Shown here: in pieces, positions 41,601-50,746 of the stretch
Layout: each line of letters opens with the position of its first letter
Position numbering within the stretch: position 1 is the first letter of the stretch
DNA from: Chryseobacterium indicum
Lineage (GTDB): Bacteria > Bacteroidota > Bacteroidia > Flavobacteriales > Weeksellaceae
DNA: 64,000 nt
NCBI RefSeq assembly: GCF_021504595.1
Contig: NZ_JACSGT010000002.1
Span: 744,001 to 808,000 of the forward strand
Direction: 5' to 3'
The notes under the pieces: model-generated
Told to the model about the DNA's origin: nothing
What the model saw: only the letters and a program-made list of their open reading frames with translations
Database searches by the model: none
Program-made: the position numbers and the translations under genes

Positions 41601-43613
41601 ATGAACAATAAAGGATTTAACTGGTTTTTTCCTATCATGATTGTGGCACTTGTGCTGTTCTTTGTAGCCAATTCTATGGGCGACAGCAGCGGTAAGACAA
41701 TCGATGAAGATGGTTTCTTCAGAGAAATGCAGGCAGGAAAAGTCCAGAGAGTTTTAATTGACAAACAGGCTCAGAAAGCCGATGTATTTTTAACACAGGC
41801 TGCGAAAACAGCAACTGTAAAAAAAGACGACAAATCGAATCCTTTTTCGGGGCTTGTAATGGCTCCAAAGGCAGATTACTCGCTTAAATATGGAGATCTT
41901 AGACTTTTCCTTGAAAAATTTGATGCCATCAGAATGCAAAATCCGGCGATAAAAACGTCTAAAGATTATGCGGAAGGCGAAAGCCCGTTAACGAGCTTTT
42001 TAATTCAGGCATTAATCTGGATTGCGATTCTAGGGATCTTTTATTTCCTTCTTTTCAGAAAAATGGGAAGCGGAGGCGGACCCGGCGGACAAATTTTCTC
42101 CATCGGAAAGTCGAAAGCGAAACTTTTTGATGAAAAAGAAAGAATTCAGGTAACATTTAAAGATGTTGCAGGTCTTGAAGGAGCGAAAGAAGAAGTTCAG
42201 GAAGTCGTGGATTTCCTTAAAAACTCAGAAAAATATACCAAACTGGGAGGTAAAATTCCGAAAGGAGTTCTTTTAGTAGGACCTCCGGGAACCGGTAAAA
42301 CATTATTGGCAAAAGCAGTAGCCGGAGAAGCGAAAGTTCCTTTCTTCTCACTTTCAGGTTCAGATTTTGTGGAAATGTTTGTTGGGGTAGGAGCTTCAAG
42401 AGTAAGAGACCTTTTTGCTCAGGCAAAAGCAAAATCTCCTGCGATTATCTTTATTGATGAGATCGACGCCATCGGACGTGCAAGAGGAAAAAATAATTTC
42501 TCTGGCGGAAATGACGAAAGAGAAAACACGCTGAACCAGTTATTAACTGAAATGGATGGTTTCGGAACCGATACAAATGTTATCGTAATGGCTGCTACAA
42601 ACAGAGCGGATATTCTGGATAAAGCCTTAATGAGAGCCGGACGTTTTGACCGTTCCATTTATGTAGACCTTCCGGAACTACACGAAAGAAGACAGATTTT
42701 TGATGTTCATTTAAAGAAAATCAAACTTGATGATACTGTAGACAGAGAATTTCTGGCAAAACAAACCCCGGGATTCAGCGGAGCAGATATTGCGAATGTC
42801 TGTAATGAAGCAGCTTTAATTGCAGCAAGAAACAACCACGCTTCGGTAACGAAACAGGATTTCCTTGATGCGGTAGACAGAATTATCGGTGGTCTTGAAA
42901 AGAAGAATAAAGCCATCAAACCTTCTGAAAAAAGAAGAGTTGCTTATCATGAAGCAGGTCATGCTACGATTTCATGGCTGGTAGAACACGCTTCACCACT
43001 ATTGAAAGTAACGATTGTTCCGAGAGGACGTTCTTTAGGTGCGGCTTGGTATCTTCCGGAAGAAAGACAGTTAACAACTACAGAACAAATGTTGGACGAA
43101 ATGTGTGCAACATTGGGAGGTAGAGCAGCAGAGCAGGTGATATTCAATAATATTTCTACCGGAGCGCTTTCCGATCTTGAAAGTGTAACCAAAAGAGCTC
43201 AGGCAATGGTAACCATTTATGGTTTGAGTCCGAATATCGGGAATATCTCTTACTATGATAGTTCAGGGCAGTCTGAATATTCTTTCGGAAAACCTTATTC
43301 TGAAGAAACTGCGAAGAAAATTGATATTGAGATCAAAGGAATTATCGAAAATCAGTATGACAGAGCGGTACAGATTTTAACTGAAAATAAAGATAAGCTT
43401 GATGCTCTGGCGAATAAGCTTTTAGAAAAAGAAGTGATCTTCCGCGAAGATCTTGAAGAAATTTTCGGAAAGAGAGCATGGGATCCTGAATTAACAGAGA
43501 AACCTGTTACCAATACAATTCCGGACGGGAAGGAACCGCAAGAACAGATTCTGACTAAAGAAAAAGAAGGAGACAGTGAAATTCAGGCTCCTGAAAGCCC
43601 GACACAGCTTTAA
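41601..43613 (+). CDS. ftsH: ATP-dependent zinc metalloprotease FtsH
   Basis: A 670-residue membrane AAA protease that degrades misfolded membrane and regulatory proteins. Two transmembrane helices (about 8-24 and 134-152) enclose a periplasmic part. The AAA domain has Walker A GPPGTGKT at 227-234, Walker B FIDEID at 284-289 and the second region of homology [20 protein letters not shown] (read short). The zinc site is HEAGH at 450-454, with the third ligand in [15 protein letters not shown] charged, disordered tail (about 620-670) follows. It is downstream of rsfS. A terminator follows at 43639. Confidence 0.96.
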   Translation: MNNKGFNWFFPIMIVALVLFFVANSMGDSSGKTIDEDGFFREMQAGKVQRVLIDKQAQKADVFLTQAAKTATVKKDDKSNPFSGLVMAPKADYSLKYGDLRLFLEKFDAIRMQNPAIKTSKDYAEGESPLTSFLIQALIWIAILGIFYFLLFRKMGSGGGPGGQIFSIGKSKAKLFDEKERIQVTFKDVAGLEGAKEEVQEVVDFLKNSEKYTKLGGKIPKGVLLVGPPGTGKTLLAKAVAGEAKVPFFSLSGSDFVEMFVGVGASRVRDLFAQAKAKSPAIIFIDEIDAIGRARGKNNFSGGNDERENTLNQLLTEMDGFGTDTNVIVMAATNRADILDKALMRAGRFDRSIYVDLPELHERRQIFDVHLKKIKLDDTVDREFLAKQTPGFSGADIANVCNEAALIAARNNHASVTKQDFLDAVDRIIGGLEKKNKAIKPSEKRRVAYHEAGHATISWLVEHASPLLKVTIVPRGRSLGAAWYLPEERQLTTTEQMLDEMCATLGGRAAEQVIFNNISTGALSDLESVTKRAQAMVTIYGLSPNIGNISYYDSSGQSEYSFGKPYSEETAKKIDIEIKGIIENQYDRAVQILTENKDKLDALANKLLEKEVIFREDLEEIFGKRAWDPELTEKPVTNTIPDGKEPQEQILTKEKEGDSEIQAPESPTQL

Positions 43614-43638
43614 AATTTCTTTAAATTTAAATAACACA

Positions 43639-43673
43639 AAACCTGACAGTTCTGAAATTGTCGGGTTTTTTTA
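43639..43673 (+). terminator. Terminator of rsfS-ftsH
   Basis: AACCTGACA pairs with TGTCGGGTT (one G-T pair), followed by TTTTTTT. It lies 26 bp after the ftsH stop. Confidence 0.88.
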
Positions 43674-43690
43674 TATTTCTCGGTATGTTT

Positions 43691-43722
43691 TTGGATTTCT
43701 ATATGATTAATTTATATTTTTG
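43691..43722 (+). promoter_or_regulatory. Promoter of the LUD-cdsA-psd operon
   Basis: TTG at 43691-43693 and TATTTTTG at 43715-43722 with a 21-bp spacer, 27 bp before the TTG start codon of the first gene and just after the ftsH terminator. Confidence 0.65.
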
Positions 43723-43749
43723 TATAAAGTTGACTAAAAATAGATCAAA

Positions 43750-44331
43750 TTGAATTTATTTAAGAAGATTGTAAGCAAACTTACGAACCAGCCGGAGCAG
43801 GATGAAAGACAAAGCCTGGAAAAGCTAGGGGATTCGCTGAAAAATGCGGATCTCGATTATAAGTTTGCCCAACTGTTTACGCATTCCGGAGGTTTTTTTA
43901 ATTACTGTGCAGATGAAGCGGAGGCGTTACAGACTTTGAACCAGATTATTAAAATTGAAGGAATACATAATATGTTCTGTTGGGATAAAGACCTTCAGAA
44001 TTTCCTGAACGTTGTAAAAACGCCTTATACTTCCGAACTCCAGAGCAATAACGATGCAAGTTTCATTACCTGCGAATATCTTATTGCGTACGACGGAAGA
44101 ATTATGCTTTCTCACAATAATATCCTTCATTATCATTCTTCCAGACTGCCGGATAAAATTATCATCATGGCAAATATTTCACAGATCGTGAACAACCTGA
44201 ATGATGCCATGGGAAAGATCAAAAGAAACGGAAATATCAAAAATCTTACTTCCATCAGCGGTGGACAGTCGAAAATGGATACTTCTTCCCATACCAACAC
44301 AAAACTGTTTTTATTGTTGCTTGAAGATTAA
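43750..44331 (+). CDS. LUD-domain protein (LutC-like), unknown role
   Basis: A 193-residue cytoplasmic protein that starts with TTG at 43750, because the promoter lies just upstream and no ATG precedes the domain. LUD-domain features are present: FCWDKDLQNFLN, ASFITCEYLIAYDGRIMLSHNN and LPDKIIIMANISQIVNNLNDAM. In other bacteria LUD proteins take part in lactate use, but here the partners lutA/lutB are absent. The gene heads an operon with cdsA and psd, so a link to envelope lipid synthesis is possible but unproven. Confidence 0.82.
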   Translation: MNLFKKIVSKLTNQPEQDERQSLEKLGDSLKNADLDYKFAQLFTHSGGFFNYCADEAEALQTLNQIIKIEGIHNMFCWDKDLQNFLNVVKTPYTSELQSNNDASFITCEYLIAYDGRIMLSHNNILHYHSSRLPDKIIIMANISQIVNNLNDAMGKIKRNGNIKNLTSISGGQSKMDTSSHTNTKLFLLLLED

Positions 44332-44355
44332 GCATCAGATTTAAAATTTAACATC

Positions 44356-45228
44356 TTGGACAAAAATCTCATTCAAAGAACCTTATCAGGAATTGTTTAC
44401 GTAGCAGTTATTATTCTTTGTACCACTCCGCTTGGAGCCCAGCTAATCAACAGTATTTCGCCGGATCTTGTGAAGCAGCAGTATCTGTATTACGGATTAA
44501 TCACTCTTTTAATGGGAGTCGGTTCTTGGGAATGTTTTAAAATCATGAAATTCGGGAAAGGCTATGAACGGTTTGTTGTTTTTCCTTTGGTAATTTTTAT
44601 TTTTTATGTCTTCTCGAAAAGGTATTTCAATTTTGATTTCTTTTTCGATTTCAGGCTCAGTGAAATCCTTGCGATGGTTCTTATCGTTATTGCAGCCGTT
44701 ACTTTATTTAAATTCCCGAACGAATTATATTTTGACAGCGGAAAGCTTATTTTCACGGTAATTTATGTAGCGCTGCCTTTCAGCTTTGCTTTGGGGCTTC
44801 CCAAATTTAGAAGCTATGATAACAGTTTTTCTTTAGAAGTACTGTTTCTGTTTATCCTGATCTGGAGCAGTGATACTTTTGCGTATTTAACCGGAAAATT
44901 CTTCGGTAAACATAAAATGGCACCTAAAATTTCTCCTAAAAAAACATGGGAAGGTTATATTGGCGGTGTTGTTCTTACTTTAATCCTGTCTTACTTTGTA
45001 GAACATTATCATCCGGATCTTCGCGGAAACTGGATGGTGGTAGGTTTTCTGGTGGCTGCTTTTGCGCCGATCGGGGATTTGGTGGAAAGCCAGCTGAAAA
45101 GAAATTTCGCCGTGAAAGACAGCGGAAACATCATTCCGGGACATGGAGGCGTATTAGACAGGCTGGATAGTTTCATTATTTGTGTTCCTGTCGTATATTT
45201 GTACTTTATTTTAGAAAAATTTATTTAA
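44356..45228 (+). CDS. cdsA: Phosphatidate cytidylyltransferase
   Basis: A 290-residue integral membrane enzyme that makes CDP-diacylglycerol. About eight transmembrane helices are visible, and the CDS family signature lies near the C-terminus: QLKRNFAVKDSGNIIPGHGG followed by VLDRLDSFI, with two metal-binding Asp. It begins with TTG at 44356, which opens MDKNLIQRTLSGIVYVAV. It lies 24 bp after the LUD gene and 4 bp before psd, so the three form an operon for phospholipid synthesis. Confidence 0.94.
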   Translation: MDKNLIQRTLSGIVYVAVIILCTTPLGAQLINSISPDLVKQQYLYYGLITLLMGVGSWECFKIMKFGKGYERFVVFPLVIFIFYVFSKRYFNFDFFFDFRLSEILAMVLIVIAAVTLFKFPNELYFDSGKLIFTVIYVALPFSFALGLPKFRSYDNSFSLEVLFLFILIWSSDTFAYLTGKFFGKHKMAPKISPKKTWEGYIGGVVLTLILSYFVEHYHPDLRGNWMVVGFLVAAFAPIGDLVESQLKRNFAVKDSGNIIPGHGGVLDRLDSFIICVPVVYLYFILEKFI

Positions 45229-45232
45229 TCTC

Positions 45233-45889
45233 ATGAAATTACACAGAGAATCAAAAGGAACTATTACCGTTGCGACTATCCTGTTCATCATTTTGGGCGC
45301 GCTGGCTATTTATTTTCTTGAAATGTGGTCGTTGGTGATCATTCTGCCTTTATTGGTAATCTACAGTTTAGTATTTTGGTTCTTCAGAGTTCCGAATCGT
45401 GAAATTCTCGATCACAAAGAGAATGTGATTGCTCCGGTAGACGGAAAAGTAGTAATGATAAAAGAAGTTGAAGAGGATGAGTTTATCAAAGGAAAAGCCA
45501 TTCAGGTTTCTATCTTTATGTCTCCGCTTAATGTTCATATCTGCCGATATCCGGTTTCAGGAAACGTAATTTATAAGAAATACCATCCGGGAAAATATCT
45601 TGTTGCATGGCATGAAAAATCTTCTACGGAAAACGAGAGAACAACCGTTGCAGTGGAAAGTTTAACCAATCATAAAGTGGTTTTCAGACAGATTGCAGGA
45701 TATGTGGCAAGAAGAATTGTTTTCTACTGTAATGAAGGCGATACTGCAAAAGCGGGGCATGAGTTCGGTTTCATTAAATTCGGTTCCAGAATGGACGTAT
45801 TTCTTCCTTTAGATACAGAAATTGTATGTAAGATTGGTGATATCACAAAAGGAGGTCTTGATGTAATCGCCAGAATGAAGGATGAATAG
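45233..45889 (+). CDS. psd: Phosphatidylserine decarboxylase (short, archaeal-type)
   Basis: A 218-residue membrane-associated decarboxylase that forms phosphatidylethanolamine. One or two N-terminal membrane helices (VATILFIILGALAIYFLEMW, read short) precede the Psd domain (APVDGKVVMIKEVEEDEFIKG split; IQVSIFMSPLNVHICRYPVSG). The pyruvoyl-forming processing site is G-S in IKFGSRMDVFLP. It follows cdsA by 4 bp, as substrate order suggests. A terminator follows. Intact. Confidence 0.9.
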   Translation: MKLHRESKGTITVATILFIILGALAIYFLEMWSLVIILPLLVIYSLVFWFFRVPNREILDHKENVIAPVDGKVVMIKEVEEDEFIKGKAIQVSIFMSPLNVHICRYPVSGNVIYKKYHPGKYLVAWHEKSSTENERTTVAVESLTNHKVVFRQIAGYVARRIVFYCNEGDTAKAGHEFGFIKFGSRMDVFLPLDTEIVCKIGDITKGGLDVIARMKDE

Positions 45890-45915
45890 AAATTGATACA
45901 AAATTATTATAATAC

Positions 45916-45945
45916 AAAGAGAGGTTTTTCAGCCTCTCTTTTTCT
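45916..45945 (+). terminator. Terminator of the LUD-cdsA-psd operon
   Basis: AAAGAGAGG pairs with CCTCTCTTT around an 8-nt loop, followed by TTCTTTTTC. Confidence 0.9.
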
Positions 45946-46021
45946 TTTTCAAAAATCAATATCTGAAAGGATTTCCAAATTTTTTTGAAATTTAAATTTA
46001 AAAAAAGCTTTAAATATTTTA

Positions 46022-46041
46022 ACCTATCAAAAATGATAGGT
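46022..46041. promoter_or_regulatory. 8-4-8 palindrome upstream of the 46204 surface gene
   Basis: ACCTATCA at 46022-46029 and TGATAGGT at 46034-46041 around AAAA. Perfect arms and an intergenic position suggest an operator. No regulator can be assigned. Confidence 0.4.
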
Positions 46042-46203
46042 ATTGGTAGAGATTGATATATACTATAATTTTGTCTCATTAAGTGTGAGATAATCAGGTG
46101 AATAATAATGAGTTTATGCATTGTTACGGCATGATTCAATTCATCTAATTTTCTTTTATGTAATTAGCAGCTTTTTTAATAACCTTAACTTAAACACTAC
46201 GAA

Positions 46204-47772
46204 ATGAGAAATTTTTATATTTTTTATCTGATCGGGCTGAGTTGTTCTTCTTTTGCCCAAGTGGGAATTAATACGTCATCTCCTGAGGCGACGCTGGATA
46301 TCAGAGGAAAAAACGATACCGGAAATGCAGGGGTAGCCGTTCCCGGTGTTGTACACGGTAAAGACGGTATTCTTGTTCCCAGAGTTACAGCACTGAATGT
46401 AAACGGTACTGTGAATGGACAGCTGGTATATTTAATAAACAATTCCGGCATTTATAATAAAGGATTTTACTATTGGGACGGAATCTCTTCCTGGGTAGGT
46501 TTAAGCGGGGGAGGAAGTGCCGGAGATCTTACAAATGATGCATTTGTAAATGACAACACCAACCAGATGGTAAAACTGGGAACTAAATCTGACGGATTTA
46601 CCGTAAGACCATCAAATACTGCCTTTGTTATAAAAGATAACGGAAATCTGGGGATTGGAACTGAAACACCAAATACATCGGCATTATTAGATTTAACAGC
46701 CGCAGATAAAGGGATTTTAATTCCTAGAGTTGCTCTTACAAGTACCACAGATATTGTTACCATTCCTAATCCATTAACCAGTATGTTAGTCTACAATAAC
46801 GGATCAGCAGCTTTAACTTATAAAGGATTTGTTTTTTGGAATGGAACCGAATGGAGAACAATTAATAATCAATCTACAAAAGCGCCTACCATAACTTCTT
46901 TAACCTGCAACGCTGCGACTTTATCTCCTGCAACCTATACCAGCGGGGTAGCTTATAATGGGATTTTAAAAATCCCGTATACAGAAGGTAACGGCGGTCT
47001 TTATCAGGAAGGAACTACAGTTACCGTAAATGGATTGAACATAAAACTTCTTCCGGGAGAGCTTGCAACAGGCAGTGGTCAGCTTTCTTTCTCAGTATGG
47101 GGAACACCTTCTGTTTCTTCCCCTACAGCAATTACTTTTCCTATACAGGGAAGTTCCGGCAATGGTTTAGTGCCGTTTCTTACCAGTGGTCAGAATTGTA
47201 GTGCTGCAGTAGGCGATCAGGTTGCTGCTGAATACAGCCAATCGATCACTTTGGGACCTTTGGTTTCAACAAACGATCCGGCTCCCGGATATCACAAATA
47301 TGTTACCTCTCCCGATGGAAAATTTTCTGTCAGAATATTTGTACAAGATGGAGTTAGTAACCTAAATTCAGGCGTAAACTTACAGATAAGAAGTAACTCC
47401 GGTACACCAAGTATTTTCTGGAATGGTTCAACCCAACGCATTTCAGGAGGTTCTACTGTAGCCGCTTATAGCGATAATCCTTTTCCTCAGGCAGGAAAGT
47501 GGTATGGAGGTGATGGGACTGCTTTCGGAGGTCCTTTTCAGGAAGGTGTTTTAGCAGCTTGGGGAATTTCGAATCTTTATAACGGAAATAAGCCTGAATT
47601 CAGAACCTACACATGGACTACAAATGATAATGCTCAGGTTGCTTACGTATTAACGTGTATGTTTTCAAATAATGATGCTGCTGCGATTGGTTTAGATGCA
47701 ACCACATGTCCTAATGGTACCTGTTCAACTACAAAAGCATATCTCAGAATTGAACAGTTCAGGGTTCCATAA
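46204..47772 (+). CDS. Large exported VGINT-family surface protein
   Basis: A 522-residue exported protein. The signal peptide (1-18, ending SFA) is followed by QVGINTSSPEATLDIRGK and GILVPRVTAL. A second family block lies at about 148-180 (NLGIGTETPNTSALLDLTA, GILIPRVAL), so the N-terminal unit is duplicated inside one protein. From about 230 on it is a Ser/Thr/Gly-rich beta region with paired Cys (LTCNAATLSP, SGQNCSAAV, CPNGTCSTTKAYLRIEQF at the end). No T9SS C-terminal signal is evident. Related to the 1476, 48854 and 51889 genes. Probably a surface adhesin or fibre; no enzyme motif is seen. A terminator follows. Confidence 0.78.
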   Translation: MRNFYIFYLIGLSCSSFAQVGINTSSPEATLDIRGKNDTGNAGVAVPGVVHGKDGILVPRVTALNVNGTVNGQLVYLINNSGIYNKGFYYWDGISSWVGLSGGGSAGDLTNDAFVNDNTNQMVKLGTKSDGFTVRPSNTAFVIKDNGNLGIGTETPNTSALLDLTAADKGILIPRVALTSTTDIVTIPNPLTSMLVYNNGSAALTYKGFVFWNGTEWRTINNQSTKAPTITSLTCNAATLSPATYTSGVAYNGILKIPYTEGNGGLYQEGTTVTVNGLNIKLLPGELATGSGQLSFSVWGTPSVSSPTAITFPIQGSSGNGLVPFLTSGQNCSAAVGDQVAAEYSQSITLGPLVSTNDPAPGYHKYVTSPDGKFSVRIFVQDGVSNLNSGVNLQIRSNSGTPSIFWNGSTQRISGGSTVAAYSDNPFPQAGKWYGGDGTAFGGPFQEGVLAAWGISNLYNGNKPEFRTYTWTTNDNAQVAYVLTCMFSNNDAAAIGLDATTCPNGTCSTTKAYLRIEQFRVP

Positions 47773-47799
47773 TGTTCTGAGTTCTTAGAAAACAAATAT

Positions 47800-47833
47800 A
47801 AGCTCTTAATGTTTATCCTTAAGAGCTTTTTCT
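47800..47833 (+). terminator. Terminator of the 46204 gene
   Basis: AAGCTCTTAA pairs with TTAAGAGCTT around a 9-nt loop, followed by TTTTCTG. It lies 28 bp after the stop codon. Confidence 0.85.
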
Positions 47834-47952
47834 GTGAAAAGACTATAACGTTGAAGGAAATCCCGAAATCAAATATTTAATTTTAACATAACAGATCAAT
47901 GTATTGGCAATCTGTCTGCTGAATTTCTTGGAATAAGGTCGGTAAAATTTCA

Positions 47953-48303
47953 TCAGGTGTTTTTATTTTGTTGTTCTAATATAAGATTTCCCCAGTTATC
48001 CATAGCTTCCAGTAAAGGAATAAGGGTTTTACCAAAATCGGTTAAACTGTAGATTACTTTTAATGGAGGTTTCTTTCCGTAAACTTTTCTTGAAACCAGA
48101 CCATCATCACGTAATTGTTTTAAATATAAACTTAAGGACATATCTGTAATAAAATCCATCTCGTTTTTAAGTTCAGTGTAGCGTCTTTCACCATCTTTTA
48201 GATGGTATAAAATCAAAGCTTTCCATTTACCGCCCACCAAGTTCATTGCTAAACTTATGGTAGAAGGATATAATTTACCTTTTATTTTAATGTTTTTGCT
48301 CAT
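47953..48303 (-). CDS. HxlR-family transcriptional regulator
   Basis: A 116-residue winged-helix regulator when started at MSKNIKIKGKLYP (48303); a start at 48330 (MAIKKSQKT) is also possible. The HxlR signature is complete: LVGGKWKALILYHLKDGERRY (read short as LVGGKWKALILYHL), TELKNEMDFITDMSLSLYLK, LRDDGLVSRKVYGKKPP, VIYSLTDFGKTLIPLLEAM. There is no Cys in the N-terminal part, so it is not a disulfide-sensing HypR type. It lies between two surface-protein genes; targets unknown. Confidence 0.9.
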   Translation of the reverse strand: MSKNIKIKGKLYPSTISLAMNLVGGKWKALILYHLKDGERRYTELKNEMDFITDMSLSLYLKQLRDDGLVSRKVYGKKPPLKVIYSLTDFGKTLIPLLEAMDNWGNLILEQQNKNT

Positions 48304-48853
48304 TGTTTTTTGACTTTTTTTGATAGCCATTGCGCATGAAATGATAGAGCCAAATGGATTTTGCAAACATGTTCTGAAACAAAAACAGCGCAGACTATTT
48401 ATTACCAAATTATTATAAAAGAAAATCTAAACTTTGCTCAATAAAGTTCACAATACTTTCATTAAAAGACGAATTATATGGTAAAATACAATTGGAGTTT
48501 TGATAATATACTGATATGAAAAAGTGGAGATTATTTAACGGCAGTGTTTAATATTGAAATTATACATACACTTGCTTTAACCTCATTGTTTAATACATTT
48601 GTAAAAGTAAATACAAATAAAAACTAAAATGTAAAAATAAACGGAGGATTGATGAATGAGTTCATTTACTGCCTAAAATATTGTATAGCAGCAGTTTTTG
48701 TAAATATTTCGTTTTGTTAAAATAGCATTTTTTATCTTTGTTTTTTACTAAATAGTTTAATTTATCACCTTGGAAAAATTTCATTTGGGTGACATAATTT
48801 TAAAACTGTTATTTTTGTTTTGCTTATTTATAATTTCAACACTAAGAACAACA
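48304..48853. other. Gene-free 550 bp between the HxlR gene and the VGINT stub
   Basis: AT-rich DNA without recognisable ORF or RNA. A box TATCTTTG at 48733-48740 with TTG at 48714-48716 (16-bp spacer, slightly short) is a likely promoter for the stub gene, about 115 bp before its ATG. Confidence 0.5.
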
Positions 48854-49051
48854 ATGAAAAAAAATACTATTCCCCTGGTTTTAATATCTTCAACAGTTTT
48901 TTTCGCTCAAGTAGGAATTAATACTTATGATCCTAAATACTTTATTGAAGCAAATTCTAAAAATGATTCTTTCATAAATAATAGAGACTGTGAGCAGCAG
49001 TTAAATTTGCAGACATTTTATATCGACAGAAATATTTCTGCCGATACATAA
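48854..49051 (+). CDS. 65-residue VGINT-family stub (leader plus motif only)
   Basis: A 65-residue ORF when started at MKKNTIPLV (48854); an in-frame TTG at 48770 would add a hydrophobic leader in front and is less likely. It has a signal peptide (1-18, ending FFA) and then QVGINTYDPKYFIEANSK, the opening motif of the surface-protein family. It stops 40 residues later without the PR-V block or any beta-rich body. No frame continues the family downstream, so it is not a simple frameshift. It is either a remnant of a larger gene or a genuine small secreted product. Confidence 0.6.
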   Translation: MKKNTIPLVLISSTVFFAQVGINTYDPKYFIEANSKNDSFINNRDCEQQLNLQTFYIDRNISADT

Positions 49052-49345
49052 ATCAGCTTCGTATTTCGAGTTTATTTTTATGATTATGATTTTATTGTTT
49101 TTTAATCAGCTTTTCTTTGAATATTCAATATTCCGAAGCAGCCGTTATTAAATTTAGTATTTGTCGTTTTAAATGCATAGGATGATGAATAATAATGACG
49201 GCGGTTATTAATCTATGGATTCAAAAAATAAAAATAAATATTTTTATCAGTCATACTGATAGACATTAATAAGAACTCCATTTCACTACAATTTTATGTT
49301 TAAATTTTCTGTTTATTTAATAAAGTATATAGGCACTTAATATTT
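49052..49345. other. Gene-free 294 bp upstream of the membrane AraC gene
   Basis: AT-rich. The only structure seen is a 7-3-7 palindrome TATCAGT-CAT-ACTGATA at 49245-49261, about 85 bp upstream of the next gene, a candidate operator. Confidence 0.5.
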
Positions 49346-50350
49346 ATGAATTATAGTAAGGAAATTCTGTATAATAAACGTCAGGTATTCATCAGACAAT
49401 ATTTGTGGATTAAATTATTTTTAGATTTAGTAATTATAACGATAAAAATTCTAGATTTTTATTTCTATGGTATTGTTACCAAATACAATACCCTGCTTGC
49501 GCTAGTAAGTTTTTTATCGTCTTTGATTTTGCTGTGGAAAATAGATTTTTTAAATAATTTCAAATTCAAACATCTTGTGAATTTTAACAACTGCGTTCAG
49601 ATGGCAATGATCGTATATAATTCAATATCTAAATTTCCGGATTTTCCAATTACTCTTATTTATTTAATTTTATTCCCTATATCTTTTTCTTATGTAAATA
49701 ATTTTAAATATACTTTTCTTTATTCCGCATTTTTTTTTGTTGTATTTCTATTGGTGTACAGCTCTTTCGAATGGAACAGCTTCCCAAGCTGGAAAAGTAA
49801 AGACGTTAATACTGTTTTTTTCCTCTGGATTTACAATTTATTTTCTTTATACTTTCACTTTTTCTTCTTCCTCTTTCTGTTAACATTCCATATCTATTAT
49901 GCAATAGAATTTAATAGTGTAAAAATTCAGAACAATTTTGAACAGAAAAATGAAACTTTAGAGAAAGAAACTCCATTATTACCCGTCTCCGAAGTAAAAG
50001 AAGATAAATTAATGCTTTTATACAGACGGATTATTGATTATACCGAAAAGGATAAATTTTACCTGAATTCTAATGCCAGTATTTATGACTTAACACAGGC
50101 GTTAAACACCAACAGAACTTATATTTCAGCAGCTCTGAACCAAAAAGGGAAAACCAATTTTAATGATTTTATCAATTCCTACAGAATAAATTTTGTTATA
50201 CAGGAATTTGAAAAAGATATTCATAAAAAATATACTTTAAAGGTTATCTATACAAGTGCAGGCTTCGTTCATCAATCTCAGTTTAACAGAGCTTTTAAAA
50301 AAATTATGGGCAAATCTCCCAGAGAATATTTAAAAGAGATAAACGGCTAA
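49346..50350 (+). CDS. Membrane-anchored AraC-type regulator
   Basis: A 334-residue protein with about six transmembrane helices in residues 15-190 (for example LFLDLVIITIKILDFYFYGI, ITLIYLILFPISFSYV, FLYSAFFFVVFLLVYSSF, YFHFFFFLFLLTFHIYYAIE). A cytoplasmic linker follows, then an AraC-type double helix-turn-helix (about 235-330: SIYDLTQALNTNRTYISAAL, AGFVHQSQFNRAFKKIMGKS). It resembles the membrane-bound AraC regulators common in flavobacteria. The first gene of its unit, it lies in the middle of the surface-protein island and could switch those genes in response to an envelope signal (inference). Confidence 0.85.
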   Translation: MNYSKEILYNKRQVFIRQYLWIKLFLDLVIITIKILDFYFYGIVTKYNTLLALVSFLSSLILLWKIDFLNNFKFKHLVNFNNCVQMAMIVYNSISKFPDFPITLIYLILFPISFSYVNNFKYTFLYSAFFFVVFLLVYSSFEWNSFPSWKSKDVNTVFFLWIYNLFSLYFHFFFFLFLLTFHIYYAIEFNSVKIQNNFEQKNETLEKETPLLPVSEVKEDKLMLLYRRIIDYTEKDKFYLNSNASIYDLTQALNTNRTYISAALNQKGKTNFNDFINSYRINFVIQEFEKDIHKKYTLKVIYTSAGFVHQSQFNRAFKKIMGKSPREYLKEING

Positions 50351-50746
50351 AATTAATTTTAAAATCCAAAATAACTTTTGTTAGGATTTAAAAGGCTACG
50401 CTTTACTACGCGTGAGTAGAATTGAGTATTGGTAAAAACTTAAAAACTGACTGCAATAGCTAATTTTGCAGGAAAATTCATTAGTTGTTTTTTTGATTTG
50501 CTAGAAATAAAAAATAATATTTTCAAAATTATAGTAAATATTAAATTATTTATATTTGTAATGTAGAGTTTTGATAAATTAAATAGCTGATCTTCAATTA
50601 TTTTAAATACAAATCATTTTAAGATTGTTATTTTCAGAATCAATTCGTTGGTTCCTGTAAAATTTGTTTATAACTAAGAATAATTTGGGTATTGTATAGA
50701 ATAATTGTACAAATAGCTACTTGAACTACAAATAAAAAAACATAAA
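50351..50746. other. Gene-free 396 bp with a TTTACTACG...CGTGA motif
   Basis: No ORF or RNA recognised. TTTACTACGCGTGA (50402-50415) lies in it; a variant with TACG inserted recurs at 51768-51785. The rest is AT-rich without structure. Confidence 0.55.
50402..50415. promoter_or_regulatory. TTTACTACG-CGTGA motif, copy 1
   Basis: TTTACTACGCGTGA. Copy 2, TTTACTACGTACGCGTGA at 51768-51785, is identical apart from a 4-bp TACG insertion. Both are intergenic in the surface-protein island, and both contain CGCGTGA. A shared regulator is possible. Confidence 0.4.

Larger units (their letters stand above)
45890..46203. other. Gene-free 314 bp upstream of the 46204 surface protein
   Basis: Contains the psd terminator (45916-45945) and an 8-4-8 palindrome ACCTATCA-AAAA-TGATAGGT (46022-46041), a candidate operator about 165 bp before the surface-protein ATG. 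No credible TAnnTTTG promoter was found close to that ATG. A minus-strand ORF at 45843-46139 is judged spurious. Confidence 0.5.

Noticed and set aside
45843..46139. 98-residue minus-strand ORF between psd and the surface gene
   Set aside because: Overlaps the psd terminator and the end of psd; low-complexity translation without motif.
48770..48853. TTG start extending the VGINT stub by 28 residues
   Set aside because: It would put a second hydrophobic segment before a complete signal peptide; the ATG at 48854 gives a normal export signal.
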